From assembly GCF_000972845.2 (NCBI RefSeq), contig NC_040016.1, positions 4,360,701-4,424,700 of the forward strand: DNA of 64,000 nucleotides, read 5' to 3'. Positions 37,290-47,447 of this stretch are shown here, piece after piece. Both the position numbers and the translations under genes were made by a program. Position 1 is the stretch's first letter. Each line of letters starts with the position of its first letter. Under the pieces are notes generated by a model. The model ran no database searches. It saw only the letters and a program-made list of their open reading frames with translations, and was not told the origin of the DNA. This DNA is from Larimichthys crocea. Its lineage: Eukaryota > Chordata > Actinopteri > Sciaenidae.

Positions 37290-37647
37290 TCAAAAAAATT
37301 GAACTATAAACTGATGTCTTTTCCTTGCTTTGGGCAGATAAGTGCAATTTGCCATCACCACATATTGTTTTGGTAAGTAATACTTGATATGTAATTTGTT
37401 TGCTAAAATGAGCACTGCCTCTTGCGAAACAGTCCTGGGTGATTTAAAACAGTATAATTCACCTGTTCTTGTGTTGGTTTGCAAACACTTTAATGAAGTC
37501 ATCCATGTTGAATGCCCTCGCTCTTCTGGACTCAATACTAACACTGCTGACTGGGAGGGTGAGACCTGTTTTGCACAGCCTGAAGAGCTCAACAAACACC
37601 TCTTGGTATGGTTCTAAAAACACTGCTACATCCAGGATGCTTCCCAA
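37290..37647 (-). pseudogene. Possible hAT-like transposase fragment
   Basis: On the minus strand one frame reads EPYQEVFVELFRLCKTGLTL followed by PVSSVSIESRRARAF, then the reading continues in another frame with TGELYCFKSPRTVSQEAVL. The pattern L-LF-L-K-LTLPVSS-S-E resembles the C-terminal dimerisation motif of hAT transposases. The frame is broken and the ERSFS core is not intact, so this is a weak assignment. It may be another mobile-element protein. Confidence 0.3.
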
Positions 37648-38024
37648 CTGTGCTGCCCCACTCTCAGCTCTTAAAATAACAAATAAACTAGGACCGGGAA
37701 AACTTTTTAAGCTTGTTACCGTTACAGCTTTTAACCATAGGTTAAGTAAGTGTAGTTACCAAAAAATGTACTCACATTGATCTTCCACATACAGGTAACT
37801 CTGAGAGATGCTGTATTAGTTGCTCCTGTCAATCACAATTCCTTTCTCTTCTCGCTTGTATTTTTTTGCAGGCTAGATAGTACTTTTACTGCCTCTCAGG
37901 TTTAAGGTGGAACTGAAACTCAAAACAAGTGTGCTGTTTACATTCAGTGTCATGGCCCGCCTTTGATTGGGCATATAGCACGGGGGAGGCCAGTCAGATT
38001 TCAGGGGTGCCCGTGCCACCCAAG

Positions 38025-38292
38025 GCCACTCCCTGAACAGGCTGTTATGGAATTTTCTATCCTTAGGTTACAAAGGGTCAAGTGTGGGCCTTGAGGTCCT
38101 CGGCAGTAATAATAGTTTTGCTTTGATTGGGAACAGTAGGTGCCAGTCATAACACTGTGGTGTCCAGGGTCGAAGATAGCTTGCCGTTGACGTTCCAATC
38201 TGCGTGAACACATATCTGTGTCTTCAGATTACAATATGTTGACAATAACACCTCCATGGGTAAAGACATTCTCTTTGACTAATTCTGGGTGT
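38025..38292 (-). repeat. Inverted fragment of repeat E upstream of copy 4
   Basis: Reverse complement of the block at 40361-40645: TTACCCATGGAGGTGTTATT with its flanks (38226-38292 against 40361-40437) and GACTGGCACCTACTGTTCCC with its flanks (38030-38165 against about 40515-40645). The internal order is the same once inverted. With the forward copy it makes an inverted repeat around exons 1 and 2 of ITIH copy 4. Confidence 0.75.
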
Positions 38293-38540
38293 TTTCAATT
38301 TCTCCACAACACACACCACTGCAACTTAATTACCTGCTAATGTAATCCATGATACTGACTTGTAGAAGACAAGTCAGAAGATTATGTTTTCATGTTGGCA
38401 GATGAAATAAAGTCATGTTGTGACACAATGTCTGTTGGACTCGTTGGACTTGACATAGGTTGAGTAAATGTTTGTTGGGACTCTGCCAGACTCTACAGAC
38501 AGACATGTGACTCTATATAAGTCTGAAACCTTTTTTTTTT

Positions 38541-39118
38541 ACTGTGCTAGTAGGATACAGGTGCCATACAATCCAAGTACTATGCAGCAGCAGACTTCAT
38601 GTTCATTCTTAATATTTCATAATTTCTGGATTAATTCATAAATTCTGATTGGTCTAGAGCTGTTTTTCAAAATGTGCTTATGTCCACCCACCTGCTGCGT
38701 GAGCATAACTCCCAACTCATGTTTGTTTTGGTGCATTTTCAGCTTCACCCACACACATGTTGTCTCACAGATCTAAATGAAGTCAATATTTGTGTGTGTG
38801 GTAATATTCAAAATATGAAGCCAACATTTATTGTCTTTATCTCACTAAAGTCAAAAGTGCCTTTTCAATACTACTTGAGAGAGAATGAGAAAGAGAACGA
38901 GTCAATAGTGATGCTGCATAATATGAGTTGCAAAAAATGTTCAAAAGATAAACGGTTTATTCGTAGAAGTTGATGTTTTAAGCAGTTGTTTGCACATTGC
39001 ATCAGATTGGGCATACATTTGGGTTTATGTGGCTGATTAAATTAATGATTGATCAGTGGCAGGGCAGAGGGCTTTTTCTCGGTGGTGAAGTCAGTCACTG
39101 TTCAGTGGAAGTTTGGTC
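38541..39118 (+). other. 5' flank of ITIH copy 4
   Basis: Sister of 27590-28182. It includes the MUSTN1 3'UTR-like block at 38908-39065. The tRNA-Glu present upstream of copy 3 is missing: the sequence diverges at about 38366 and rejoins at 38541. Inferred to act as the copy 4 promoter region, if that copy is transcribed. Confidence 0.55.
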
Positions 39119-39889
39119 ATGTCTGGACTGCTGGGTGTTCGACTGCTGCTGCTGTGGGGCAGTGCCTGCCTTTGGCTGCCCAGCCAGGCCCGAGGGGCTC
39201 TGGTCATCTCCAGTCCTCATGAAACTCTTCAGGTAACTTCACACACTGAACTTTTTGTACTCTGTTCTTAATTTGAATGATCATAGTTTTATAGTTGAAG
39301 TTTAATTCTATTTATTTCATGTGGTGCTTCCTGTATGTTTTCTTATGAATTATCTCTTTAACACAAACTGTGCTCCACCCAGTTTCACTCTGTATCATGT
39401 TACTCCTTTAAACTTCTGCTCCTTGTATGTATATTTTAAAGAAGGTTTTTCCTTTGACATAGTTCATGTAATCTCAGTGTTTTTTTGTTTTGTTTTTTTG
39501 TTTTTTTATATCTTGTCATCCCGTTGGTTCATCTTGCTGTATTTGTATTTCAGGGGACAAGAGGAGCTGTCCGATCACTGCAGGTATTTGGCAGAAACGG
39601 ACACAGTTTGTACATTATTCAAACCTGTGGTCACTGATGAATATCATTATAGTTAATGATCATGTTTATAGAAATTGAAGCAACATTGTGTAACTTTTCT
39701 ACCATAAAATAACAGATAATTTTGATGCTACACCAACCTATAATCAGGTGGATGGTGTCTCTGTCATATCCGTATGTCTGTTCCTACACTGTGTAAATTT
39801 GTCCTTTGGGTATGATCTCCTGTGAGAAGTAACACTTTACTTCACAAGTCACACACCATGATTTATGATTTAAACTGGATCATACTTCA

Positions 39890-40139
39890 TGGAGGGCGGC
39901 ATGATGGAGCAGTGGTTAGCACTGTAACCTCACAGCAAGAAGGTTCCTGGTTTGAACCACTGTGTGGAGTTTGCATGTTCTCCCCGTGTTTGCGTGGATT
40001 CTCTCCGGGTATTCTGGCTTCCTGCCACAGTTGTTGGTTGTTTGTCTCTATGTGGCCTGTGATAAGCTGGCAACTTGTCCAGGGTGTACCCTGCCTCTCG
40101 TCCAAGGTCAGCTTGGATAGGCTCCAGCCCCACCGTGAC
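39890..40139 (+). mobile_element. tRNA-like SINE-type repeat in intron 2 of copy 4
   Basis: Same insertion, same site and practically the same sequence as 28931-29180 in copy 3. It is therefore inherited by duplication rather than independently inserted. Confidence 0.75.
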
Positions 40140-40645
40140 CGAGAAATTGCTGAAGTTAAAGGTCAATGTTGAGGTCAGGAATTCAGAAAGTGTTCAGGAG
40201 CCCCTGATGTCTTATGCTGTAATATTTATTGACGCTTGGCCAAGGAGAATTAGAGACACTCTCAAAGTACATCAGAAGTGCCTGAGTCGGTTTCACATTC
40301 TGTCGAACTCATGCTGGTGGTCAGACTTTAAACCCACAAGATAACACCACAAATACTATACACCCAGAATTAGTCAAAGAGAATGTCTTTACCCATGGAG
40401 GTGTTATTGTCAACATATTGTAGTCTGGAGACACAGATGTCTGTTTACGTAGATTGGACTGCAACAGCAAGCTATCTATTATGTCTTGGAAGGCAGCAAT
40501 AGGTCTCCTCGACCCTAGCCACCACAGTGTTGAGATAGACTGGCACCTACTGTTCCCAATCAAAGCAAAACAATTAGTATTGCAGAAGACCTCAATTCCC
40601 ACACATCACCTTGTGTAACCTAAGGATAGAAAATTCCATAACATA
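40140..40645 (+). repeat. Unclassified repeat E in intron 2 of copy 4
   Basis: Longer version of 29181-29610, with an additional 114 nt (40530-40643) that is also found in the inverted fragment at 38025-38165, showing that the long form is ancestral and copy 3 lost the piece. Confidence 0.7.
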
Positions 40646-41709
40646 TTCCAATGATCACATGGTATTACACATTAGTCAACTGATTGATTGATGAGTTTTA
40701 CTCTTTAATACGCAGTCATATGAACATAAAGACAGATATGGAATAACTGTTTCTTGTTCGGCTCCATTCATGACAGTGGCTTGTCTTTTGTCTGAAAGAC
40801 TTGGTCTTAGCATACCAGGGGCCATCAGGCCATCCATGCTGGGGTTCTGCAACTGGGGGCCAACATGGTAGTCAACTGGATCTTGCTTAATAAGAACATG
40901 GTCACATTGGGCTGTTATGCCATGAAGTCAGTGAAGCATCAAAATGATTCAAAATCTGTTCTTCATGGTATGATAGTTACACAATATAGCTTGAAATGAC
41001 ACAATGTTGTTTTAAATAACTTAAAACAAACAGCTTTGCTCACTCACTCATCTTGTTTTCTTTTTCTTTTTACAGAAAAGAAGTACAAATAAGGCCATGG
41101 TAAGAAAATGATTTGTTTGTATAATGATACTGGTGATGACAGATATCTAAATATTATAATAATATAAGGTCGTTAGACTCAAAATATCGATAAAGTAAAT
41201 GATTGAGAATAACTGAACAGACTGAACAAGAGTTTAGTTTTCAGCATCCAGGTTGACTCACACACGATATGTCTCATCACAACACTCCCAAAGCAGATTG
41301 TGTAAAATGACGTAAAAATAGCAGATTTTAGAGCAAGTCACTGTATGAAAATGCGTGTGAAGTGCTGGTGATTGGAGGCTTTTCCATATTTATTCATACT
41401 GATTCTTCCACCATCTCTTTCTGTCTCAGGTGGAGGTGCACAGTGTGAAAGTGGATTGCACTGTGACGTCTCGTTTCGCTCACACCGTCATGACTTCCAA
41501 GGCTCTGAACAAAGCAAACTCTGCCCAAGAAATCTTCTTTGAAGTGGAGCTGCCCAAGACCGCCTTCATCAGCAACTTTAGCATGTCAGTGTGTCTACAC
41601 TCTGATTTCCACTCTTCCCACATTCCTATGCCCAGTATGACCATTTGTGTGAGACAGCCTTCCTCCCATTTGAGCTCTGAAGCTGGATTATTAGTCAATA
41701 TAATTAGTA

Positions 41710-41712
41710 TAT

Positions 41713-41766
<54 letters not shown>

Positions 41767-41779
41767 AATAATAATAATA
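41710..41779. repeat. Expanded (AAC)n/(AAT)n tract at N gap
   Basis: Pure ACA triplets followed by AAT triplets, ending exactly at the 130-N gap. It is the intron 4 tract seen in copies 2, 3 and 5 but longer. Long frames translated from its reverse strand are artefacts of the repeat and the Ns. Confidence 0.95.
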
Positions 41780-41909
41780 NNNNNNNNNNNNNNNNNNNNN
41801 NNNNNNNNNNNNNNNNNNNNNNNNNNNNNNNNNNNNNNNNNNNNNNNNNNNNNNNNNNNNNNNNNNNNNNNNNNNNNNNNNNNNNNNNNNNNNNNNNNNN
41901 NNNNNNNNN
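41780..41909. other. Assembly gap (130 N)
   Basis: Run of N between ITIH copy 4 intron 4 and the LINE. The join across it is not supported by sequence. Confidence 0.99.
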
Positions 41910-43379
41910 AACAGCTGTTTCAGTAGAGTAGTTCTTTCTGAAACCAAATTGCATATTGTTTAGACCAGGGTTGCAGGTATTCAGGTGTGTTGTTAACTGC
42001 TGTAAAACTACCTTCTCTGCAACCTTTGAAATTACTGGTAATATACTTATTGGCCTATAGTTATTTGGTTCATGACGATCTCCAGACTTGAAAATGGGAG
42101 TGATAACGGCATGCTTCCAGTTATCAGGAAAACAGCTTTGTGTTATTGAGAGATTGATTAAGCGTGTGATTGGGAGTGTTAGAGTGTTCCGATGTTTCTC
42201 TTTGAGCATACTGTCCATCTGAAAAGCGTCTTTACTTTTAGAACTTTTTAAAGAACCAATAATCTTTTTAGTTTGTGCTTCATCAGTGATGTTCAAACTG
42301 AAGCCCGTGTCATTTTCAGTACGTGGGCCAACTACAGGCGTAATGTCATCTTTCTTAAAAAGATTGCCTAACTCATAGACAGACTCAATAAAAAATTAGT
42401 TAAAGATGCTTGCAATGGAACCATTATCTTTGATTAACTTGCCCTGAGATTTTAGGTGTATGTCTTCTGCGTGACGTCCTTCTCGCCCTATGAGGCTATT
42501 GATATTTTTCCAAATTTCTTTACTATTTCCTTTAGCTTCATTTATTACTTGAATATAGAAACGGGACTGTGCTAATCTCATTTCATTAACCACTTTATTC
42601 CTCAAACCTTTGTAAAATAAAATGTCTGTATCTCTCTTAGATTTCATGGCTTTTCTAAAGGCTAAATCGCTTTGTTTCATCAATTGCCACAAGGTGTCGC
42701 TAAACCAGGGCAGGGTTACTCTCTTTCTCTGTTTTCTCTCGGACTGCACAGTAAACTTCTTTCTAACAGTTTTCAGTTTGGCTAAAAATAAGTCGCAGCC
42801 ATGATCCAAGTCCTCTGTGGACAAAACATCCTCCCAGTCCAGACCGTTTAACTCACTTTCATAAGCAAGTTGTTTAGTTTTGGGTATGTGCGATATCATT
42901 TCTGCGTGATGTGGTGTGTTCTTAAATCTATTTTTAGTTAATTTTCTTGCTACTAGAGTTAAATTGTAATCAGACAGTCCAGTAAGGAGATTGTAACTTT
43001 TTGTTATTCTCTCTGGTTTGTTGGAGAAAATAAGATCCAACATTGTGCTTGAGCTTTTTGTTATCCTTGTTGGCCCTTTAACCAGTTGCTGCAGGTTATA
43101 TTTATCTGTTATAGTTTTCAGTTTATTCCTTTTCCCTCTGTCTTCCCAGTTTAGATTAAAATCACCCACGATGATAATCTCTTTGTTTTGTTTACATTGT
43201 TTCAACATATTGGTAAGGACATTATAAAAAGAATCCTTTGCTGATGGTGGTCTATAGAAAGCAATTAAAGTGAATGACATTTGTTGACATAATATAACTT
43301 TTATGGCAACATGCTCTAAAGTGTCTGCTGCATCGAGTGTAATGCACTCACATTTAATATCGTCTTTGACATAGATCAT
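41910..43379 (-). mobile_element. Non-LTR LINE (CR1/L2 clade), endonuclease and RT part
   Basis: Minus strand, read from 43379 downward. The first frame (43379-42396) is the C-terminal two thirds of an APE-type endonuclease: MIYVKDDIKCE, FTLIAFYRPPS, EIIIVGDFNLNW (catalytic D/N block), STMLDLIFSN and GLSDYNLTLVARKL, followed by the linker to RT. A stop separates it from the next frame (42296 downward), which has the RT start: FPDNWKHAVITPIFKSGDRH, NNYRPISILPVISK, FGFRKNYSTETAV. The element is 5'-truncated just inside the endonuclease (no ORF1) and cut at the N gap before the RT catalytic YADD block. It is not autonomous as it stands. A second, indel-rich copy is at 47448-48425. Confidence 0.88.
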
Positions 43380-43589
43380 AGATCATTTCAAGTCAAATCA
43401 AGACCACAGACGTGTATTTATTGTCTGATATTTTGTGTTTCAAACATTTTTACTGAGCCACAGAACATAATACATATGTCAGTAGTTATTTTCATCTCTA
43501 CAAAAGAATAATAATAATAATAATAATAATAATAGAAATATATTCCTTTACTTTCATAGATATTAAACAGATAAAAGATACAGAATATA
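43380..43589. repeat. Repeated spacer between LINE and Tc1
   Basis: TTTCAAGTCAAATCAAGACC, CACAGACGTGTATTTATTG, an (AAT)n tract and TTCCTTTACTTTCATAG. The same block is at 48421-48651 and, diverged, at 58265-58477, always next to mobile-element ends, so it is likely part of the original insertion context. Confidence 0.65.
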
Positions 43590-45240
43590 CATTACCGGTC
43601 AAAATTTTTAGAACACCCTAATTTTTCCAGTTATTTATTGCAATTCAAGTCGTGCAAGCCCAATGAACAGCTTGAAATGGTACAAAGGTAAGTACTGAAC
43701 AGCCAGAGGTTAAAAAAAAAGGTTTGGTTACCCAAAACTGTAAAATAATGTACATTTCAGAATTATACAGAAAGGCCATTTTCAGGGAAGACAAAGTGGG
43801 TTAACAATTTAAAGCTGTTCTGCAGCAATGAATGTTGAATCAGGCTTGAAAGCTGGTGCTACTAATTCCTACAGGTATTCCAACTTTTCTTGATTACTTA
43901 TAACCCCCTCTGTCTGCATAAAAGCAGTGTTGGAACACACTGTGGTACCAGACCCTCATGAGCATCAGGTGAACAGTACCGTACTGCAGAAAGTAGTGTG
44001 TTGCTACAAAAATGTTGAGAAAAAGGCAATTAACAAAGGACGAGAGACAGACCATCATAGCACTTAAAAATGTAGGTCTTTCCTACAGAGAAATTGCAAA
44101 GAAATTCAAGGTGTCAGTGAGTACAGTTTTCTTCACCATCAAAACGCACTCAGAAACTGGGGGAAACTCTGACAGGAAGCGGTCTGACAGACCCAAAGCC
44201 ACAACTGAATCAGAGGACAAGTTTCTGAGAGTTAACAGCTTGCGTGATAGGTGGCTCACAGGACAACAGCTTCAAGCACAGCTTAATAGTGGTCATAGTA
44301 AGCAAGTCTCAGTTTCAACTGTGAAGAGAAGACTTCGAGCTGAAGGTTTGACAGGGCGAGTTGCAGCAAGAAAGCCATTGCTAAGACGTCAGAATAAGAC
44401 AAAGAGGCTCTCCTGTGCCATGAAACACCGCCATTGGACTACTGAAGACTGGAAGAAGGTATTATGGACTGATGAATCAAAATTTAAAATCTTCGGTTCA
44501 TCACGCAGGAACTTTTGTATGCCATCGAGCAGGCGAGAGGATGGTTCTACAGTGTGACATCAACTGTCAAACATGCAGGAGGAAGTGTGATGGTCTGGGG
44601 CTGTTTTGCTGGATCCAGGGTCGGTGACTTGTACAGAGTGAGCGGCACCCTGAACCTAAAACGGCTACCACAGCATTCTGCAGCGCCATGCAATACCCTC
44701 TGGTATGCGCCTAGTTGGTCAGAGGTTTATCCTACAGCAAGATAATGACCCAAAACACAAGTCCAAGCTATGCCAAAACTACCTCAAGAAAAAAGAACAA
44801 GATGGTAAGCTTGAAAACATGGAGTGGCCAGCACAGTTTCCAGACTTAAACCCCACCGAGCTGGTTTGGGATGAACTGGACAGAAGAGTTAACGCCAAGC
44901 AACCTACAAGTGCCACACATTTATGGGAAGTTCTGCAACAGACCTGGGAAGAACTTTCTGAAGAATATTTGATTTCTATTGTAGAAAGAATGCCACGAGT
45001 GTGTTCAGCTGTTATATCTGCCAAAGGTGGCTACTGTGATGAGTCAAAAGTTTAGAATACATTTTGGTCTATAAATTGACTGATTTTTTCCAGGTAATAG
45101 TCAGACCCCATGTATCTCTGTAGAAACAGGAGCAAATTGCCCCAAAACATAAAAATCTTTTGATAATATATTTTATTTAAGTTTATAATTGTTGTATAAT
45201 CGCAATATTACATTTGAGGGTGTGCTTTAACTTAGTATTG
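43590..45240 (+). mobile_element. Tc1/mariner element, copy 1 (DD34E transposase, frameshifted)
   Basis: The left end ACCGGTCAAAATTTTTAGAA at 43594 is a Tc1-type terminal repeat with a TA next to it. The transposase starts at 44012 (MLRKRQLTKDERQTIIALK) and ends at TAG 45053-45055, about 347 codons, the usual length. It has the N-terminal HTH (LSYREIAKKFKVSVSTV), a second HTH (VSVSTVKRRLRAEGLTG), and the catalytic blocks WTDESKF, LQQDNDPKH and DLNPTELVWDEL, i.e. a DD34E triad. Two net frameshifts, near 44545 and between about 44660 and 44690, break it. A matching right terminal repeat is not visible before the coiled-coil ORF begins, so the 3' end is probably truncated near 45240. Confidence 0.88.
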
Positions 45241-45248
45241 GCACTTTA

Positions 45249-46397
45249 GTGCTGCATCACTGTCAACCTTCAGCGCCTGGAAAATATCAACAGTCTATCA
45301 AGACTTCATCCTGCCAGGCGGATATGGAAAAACATCACACCGTAAAGGGCCAGGCAGAGGCCGGGAGAGTGCCCAGGTATCAAAGGCAACCTCAGGGTTT
45401 TAGACAACCTGCTGAGTTCAGAAGAGGGCCTGACCGGAGGAGAACTCCCTGGGTACCACCAGAGCGCCGCACCCCTGTGAGAGAAATCTCCAACCGAGTT
45501 CCTCAGCAGTGTGTGAGTAGTGACACAAATCTGACCACCGAGCCTAAGGAAGATGACGAGATGACACATTTAGATGTACTGAATATGTCAAGGGGAAAAA
45601 ATGATGGTATTGTGGTAGAGGCCTCCACCCAGGCCACAACACAAGTCCCTCAGATTGAGTTTCAGCAACCCAGGGTGAGAGAGACCAAGCAGGCCACCAC
45701 CCTCAAGACAGAGGGTGAGAAGAAAATGCAGGCTGAACCCTGCAACGAGGTAGATGCTTCACCCCAGCAGGCCATGATTTATGTCTCTGAGCTAGAACAT
45801 CAGCAGTTCCAGAGACAAAGAGACCGCATCACTCAACTGAAGAATGGAAATGAGGCTTTAGCAGCTGAGATGGAGCAGTTAAAGAAAATGCTCCAGATGA
45901 ACAAGACTCTTCATGATCAGACCGAGCAGAAGAGGATGGACGAGGTGAAGGACTTGGAGCTTCAGTTTTTAGAGAAGAAAGCCTCTGAAATTGAAGCTGT
46001 CTGTAAAGTCGAGAAACTGAAGATAACTCTCCAGAGACAGAAGGACAGACGGGTAGAACAAGACGTGCTTCTGGCTCAACAGGAAGTGGACATCACCAAA
46101 CTGAAGACTGCACTGATTCAGACACAGGACGAACTAAAGAGTCATCAGCTGCGTAGGCAGGAGGAGAGGTCACTCCTCAATGAAAACCTTAAAGACATCC
46201 AGCACGCCCTGCAGGAGAAAAAAGCTATGCAGGAAAGAAAACAGCAGATGAAAAGGGTCGAGAAATTGCCCTCTCTGGAAAAAGATTCTCCCAGTTCTTT
46301 AAGTAAACTGGAGGCCACCATATCCCCCCAAGCAAATCCCCCAATGAACAACTCATCCTCCATGCCTACCCCCCACCCAATCATCACCTCGTCCTAA
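45249..46397 (+). CDS. Uncharacterised intronless coiled-coil protein, copy 1 (intact)
   Basis: Open from ATG 45249 (382 aa), but the better start is ATG 45324 (MEKHHTVKG; 357 aa), because the shared part of all five copies begins at TGCCAGGCGG just before it and the first 25 codons lie in sequence seen only in copies 1 and 3. Residues 1-60 are basic and proline/arginine-rich (RRGPDRRRTPWVPPERR). Residues 60-150 are polar and acidic with TQATTQVPQ-type stretches. Residues 155-310 form a long coiled coil (LEHQQFQRQRDRITQLKN, QLKKMLQMNK). The tail is S/P/N-rich. No enzyme motif, signal peptide or membrane segment is visible. I do not recognise the family. It lacks introns and sits between a Tc1 element and a CACTG-ended element, so it may be a retrocopy of a host gene or mobile-element cargo. 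Only this copy is uninterrupted. Confidence 0.6.
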   Translation: MLHHCQPSAPGKYQQSIKTSSCQADMEKHHTVKGQAEAGRVPRYQRQPQGFRQPAEFRRGPDRRRTPWVPPERRTPVREISNRVPQQCVSSDTNLTTEPKEDDEMTHLDVLNMSRGKNDGIVVEASTQATTQVPQIEFQQPRVRETKQATTLKTEGEKKMQAEPCNEVDASPQQAMIYVSELEHQQFQRQRDRITQLKNGNEALAAEMEQLKKMLQMNKTLHDQTEQKRMDEVKDLELQFLEKKASEIEAVCKVEKLKITLQRQKDRRVEQDVLLAQQEVDITKLKTALIQTQDELKSHQLRRQEERSLLNENLKDIQHALQEKKAMQERKQQMKRVEKLPSLEKDSPSSLSKLEATISPQANPPMNNSSSMPTPHPIITSS

Positions 46398-46400
46398 AAT

Positions 46401-46573
46401 ATGCCCAACCCTGGTTTTCATCTGTTTACTCCAAATTAAAAACAGAGATAATGGGCAGTCACTTAACATCGTACCCAAATATGCCCAACCCTGGTTTTCA
46501 TCTGTTTACTCCAAATTAAAAACAGAGATAATGGGCAATCGCTTAACATCGTACCCAAATATGCCCAACCCTG
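46401..46573. repeat. 80-bp minisatellite, array 1
   Basis: Unit begins ATGCCCAACCCTGGTTTTCA and ends CATCGTACCCAAAT; units start at 46401, 46481 and 46561 (the last cut off by the CACTG end). It starts right after the coiled-coil stop codon. Other arrays: about 51472-51657, 53048-53297, 54705-54801, and a fragment at 58174-58210. Confidence 0.9.
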
Positions 46574-46913
46574 CACTGTAAACCCGAAAAAGTTCAGAAT
46601 ACTCAAAAAAAACAAAACATTCGTAACTGATTACATAAGAACTTTTAAGTTATGCTAACAATTTTTGTTTGAGTTACACTTTACTCAAAAAATTTGTGTT
46701 CAGTTGACTTAATATATATTCTAAGTGCAATATAATTTTTTAATTCCCTTAACTTAATATGTATGTTTTCTTCATACTTAAATATGATCGAATGATACTT
46801 ATAAAAACTAAATTAGATAGACTTGAAAAAATCAACTGTACACAATGTATTACATCAATAGTATCTACTCAAAATATTACACCTTAATGAACTCAAAATA
46901 TTTACCACTTGCC
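46574..46913 (+). mobile_element. Left end of CACTG-terminated element, copy 1
   Basis: Starts CACTGTAAACCCGAAAAAG and continues through AT-rich subterminal sequence (GTTTGAGTTACACTTTACTC, CTTAATATGTATG) to ATTTACCACT, where it is joined to a coiled-coil ORF copy at TGCCA. Further left ends: 51658-51990, 53298-53627 and 54802 onward. Only the last continues into the complete element. Confidence 0.75.
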
Positions 46914-47447
46914 AGGCGGATATGGAAAAACATCACACCGTAAAGGGCCAGGCAGAGGCCGGGAGAGTGCCCAGGTATCAAAGGTAACCTCAGGGTTTCA
47001 GACAACCTGCTGAGTTCAGAAGAGGGCCTGAATGGAGGAGAACTCCTTGGGTACCACCAGAGCGCCGCACCCCTGTGAGAGAAATCTCCAACCGAGTTCC
47101 TCAGCAGTGTGTGAGTAGTGAGACAAATCTGACCACCGAGCCTAAGGAAGATGACGAGATGACATATTTAGATGTACTGAATATGTCAAGGGGAAAAAAT
47201 GGTGGTATTGTGGTAGAGGCCTCTACCCAGGCCACAACACAAGTCCCTCAGATTGAGTTTCAGCAGCCCAGGGTGAGAGAGACCGAGCAGGCCACCACCC
47301 TCAAGACAGAGGGTGAGAAGAAATGCAGGCTGAACCCTGCAACAAGGTAGAGGCTTCACCCCAGCAGGCCATGATTTATGTCTCTGAGCTAGAACATCAG
47401 CAGTTCCAGAGACAAACAGACCGCATCACTCAACTGAAGAATAGCTA
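46914..47447 (+). pseudogene. Coiled-coil ORF copy 2, 3'-truncated
   Basis: Matches the first half of copy 1 from TGCCAGGCGG through the segment encoding ELEHQQFQRQ. It has a frameshift near 47320 (GAGAAGAAATGCAGG lacks an A) and ends at GAAGAATAGCTAG, where it abuts LINE sequence. Not functional. Confidence 0.8.

Larger units (their letters stand above)
39119..41584 (+). pseudogene. ITIH3-like heavy chain, copy 4, exons 1-4 only
   Basis: Exons 39119-39232, 39554-39583, 41076-41099 and 41430-41584, all in frame and with good splice sites. They encode the signal peptide, propeptide with KR|STNKAM, and the start of the VIT domain ([17 protein letters not shown]). Intron 2 carries the SINE-type repeat (39890-40139) and repeat E. 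Intron 4 runs into an expanded AAC/AAT tract and a 130-N gap at 41780; beyond the gap comes LINE sequence rather than exon 5. Either the gene is interrupted by the mobile-element block, or the assembly joined unrelated pieces at the simple repeat. Exons themselves show no damage. Confidence 0.8.

Noticed and set aside
41480..41947. 155-codon minus-strand frame of X, Y and C residues
   Set aside because: Product of the N gap and the AAC/AAT microsatellite read backwards, antisense to ITIH exon 4.
42622..43227. Plus-strand frames within the LINE
   Set aside because: Antisense shadows of the endonuclease frame, which has clear catalytic motifs on the minus strand.
45056..45240. Right terminal repeat of the Tc1 element
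   Set aside because: AGTCAAAAGTTTAGAATAC at 45042 resembles a Tc1 end but overlaps the transposase stop codon and is in direct, not inverted, orientation; it encodes the conserved ESKV terminus.
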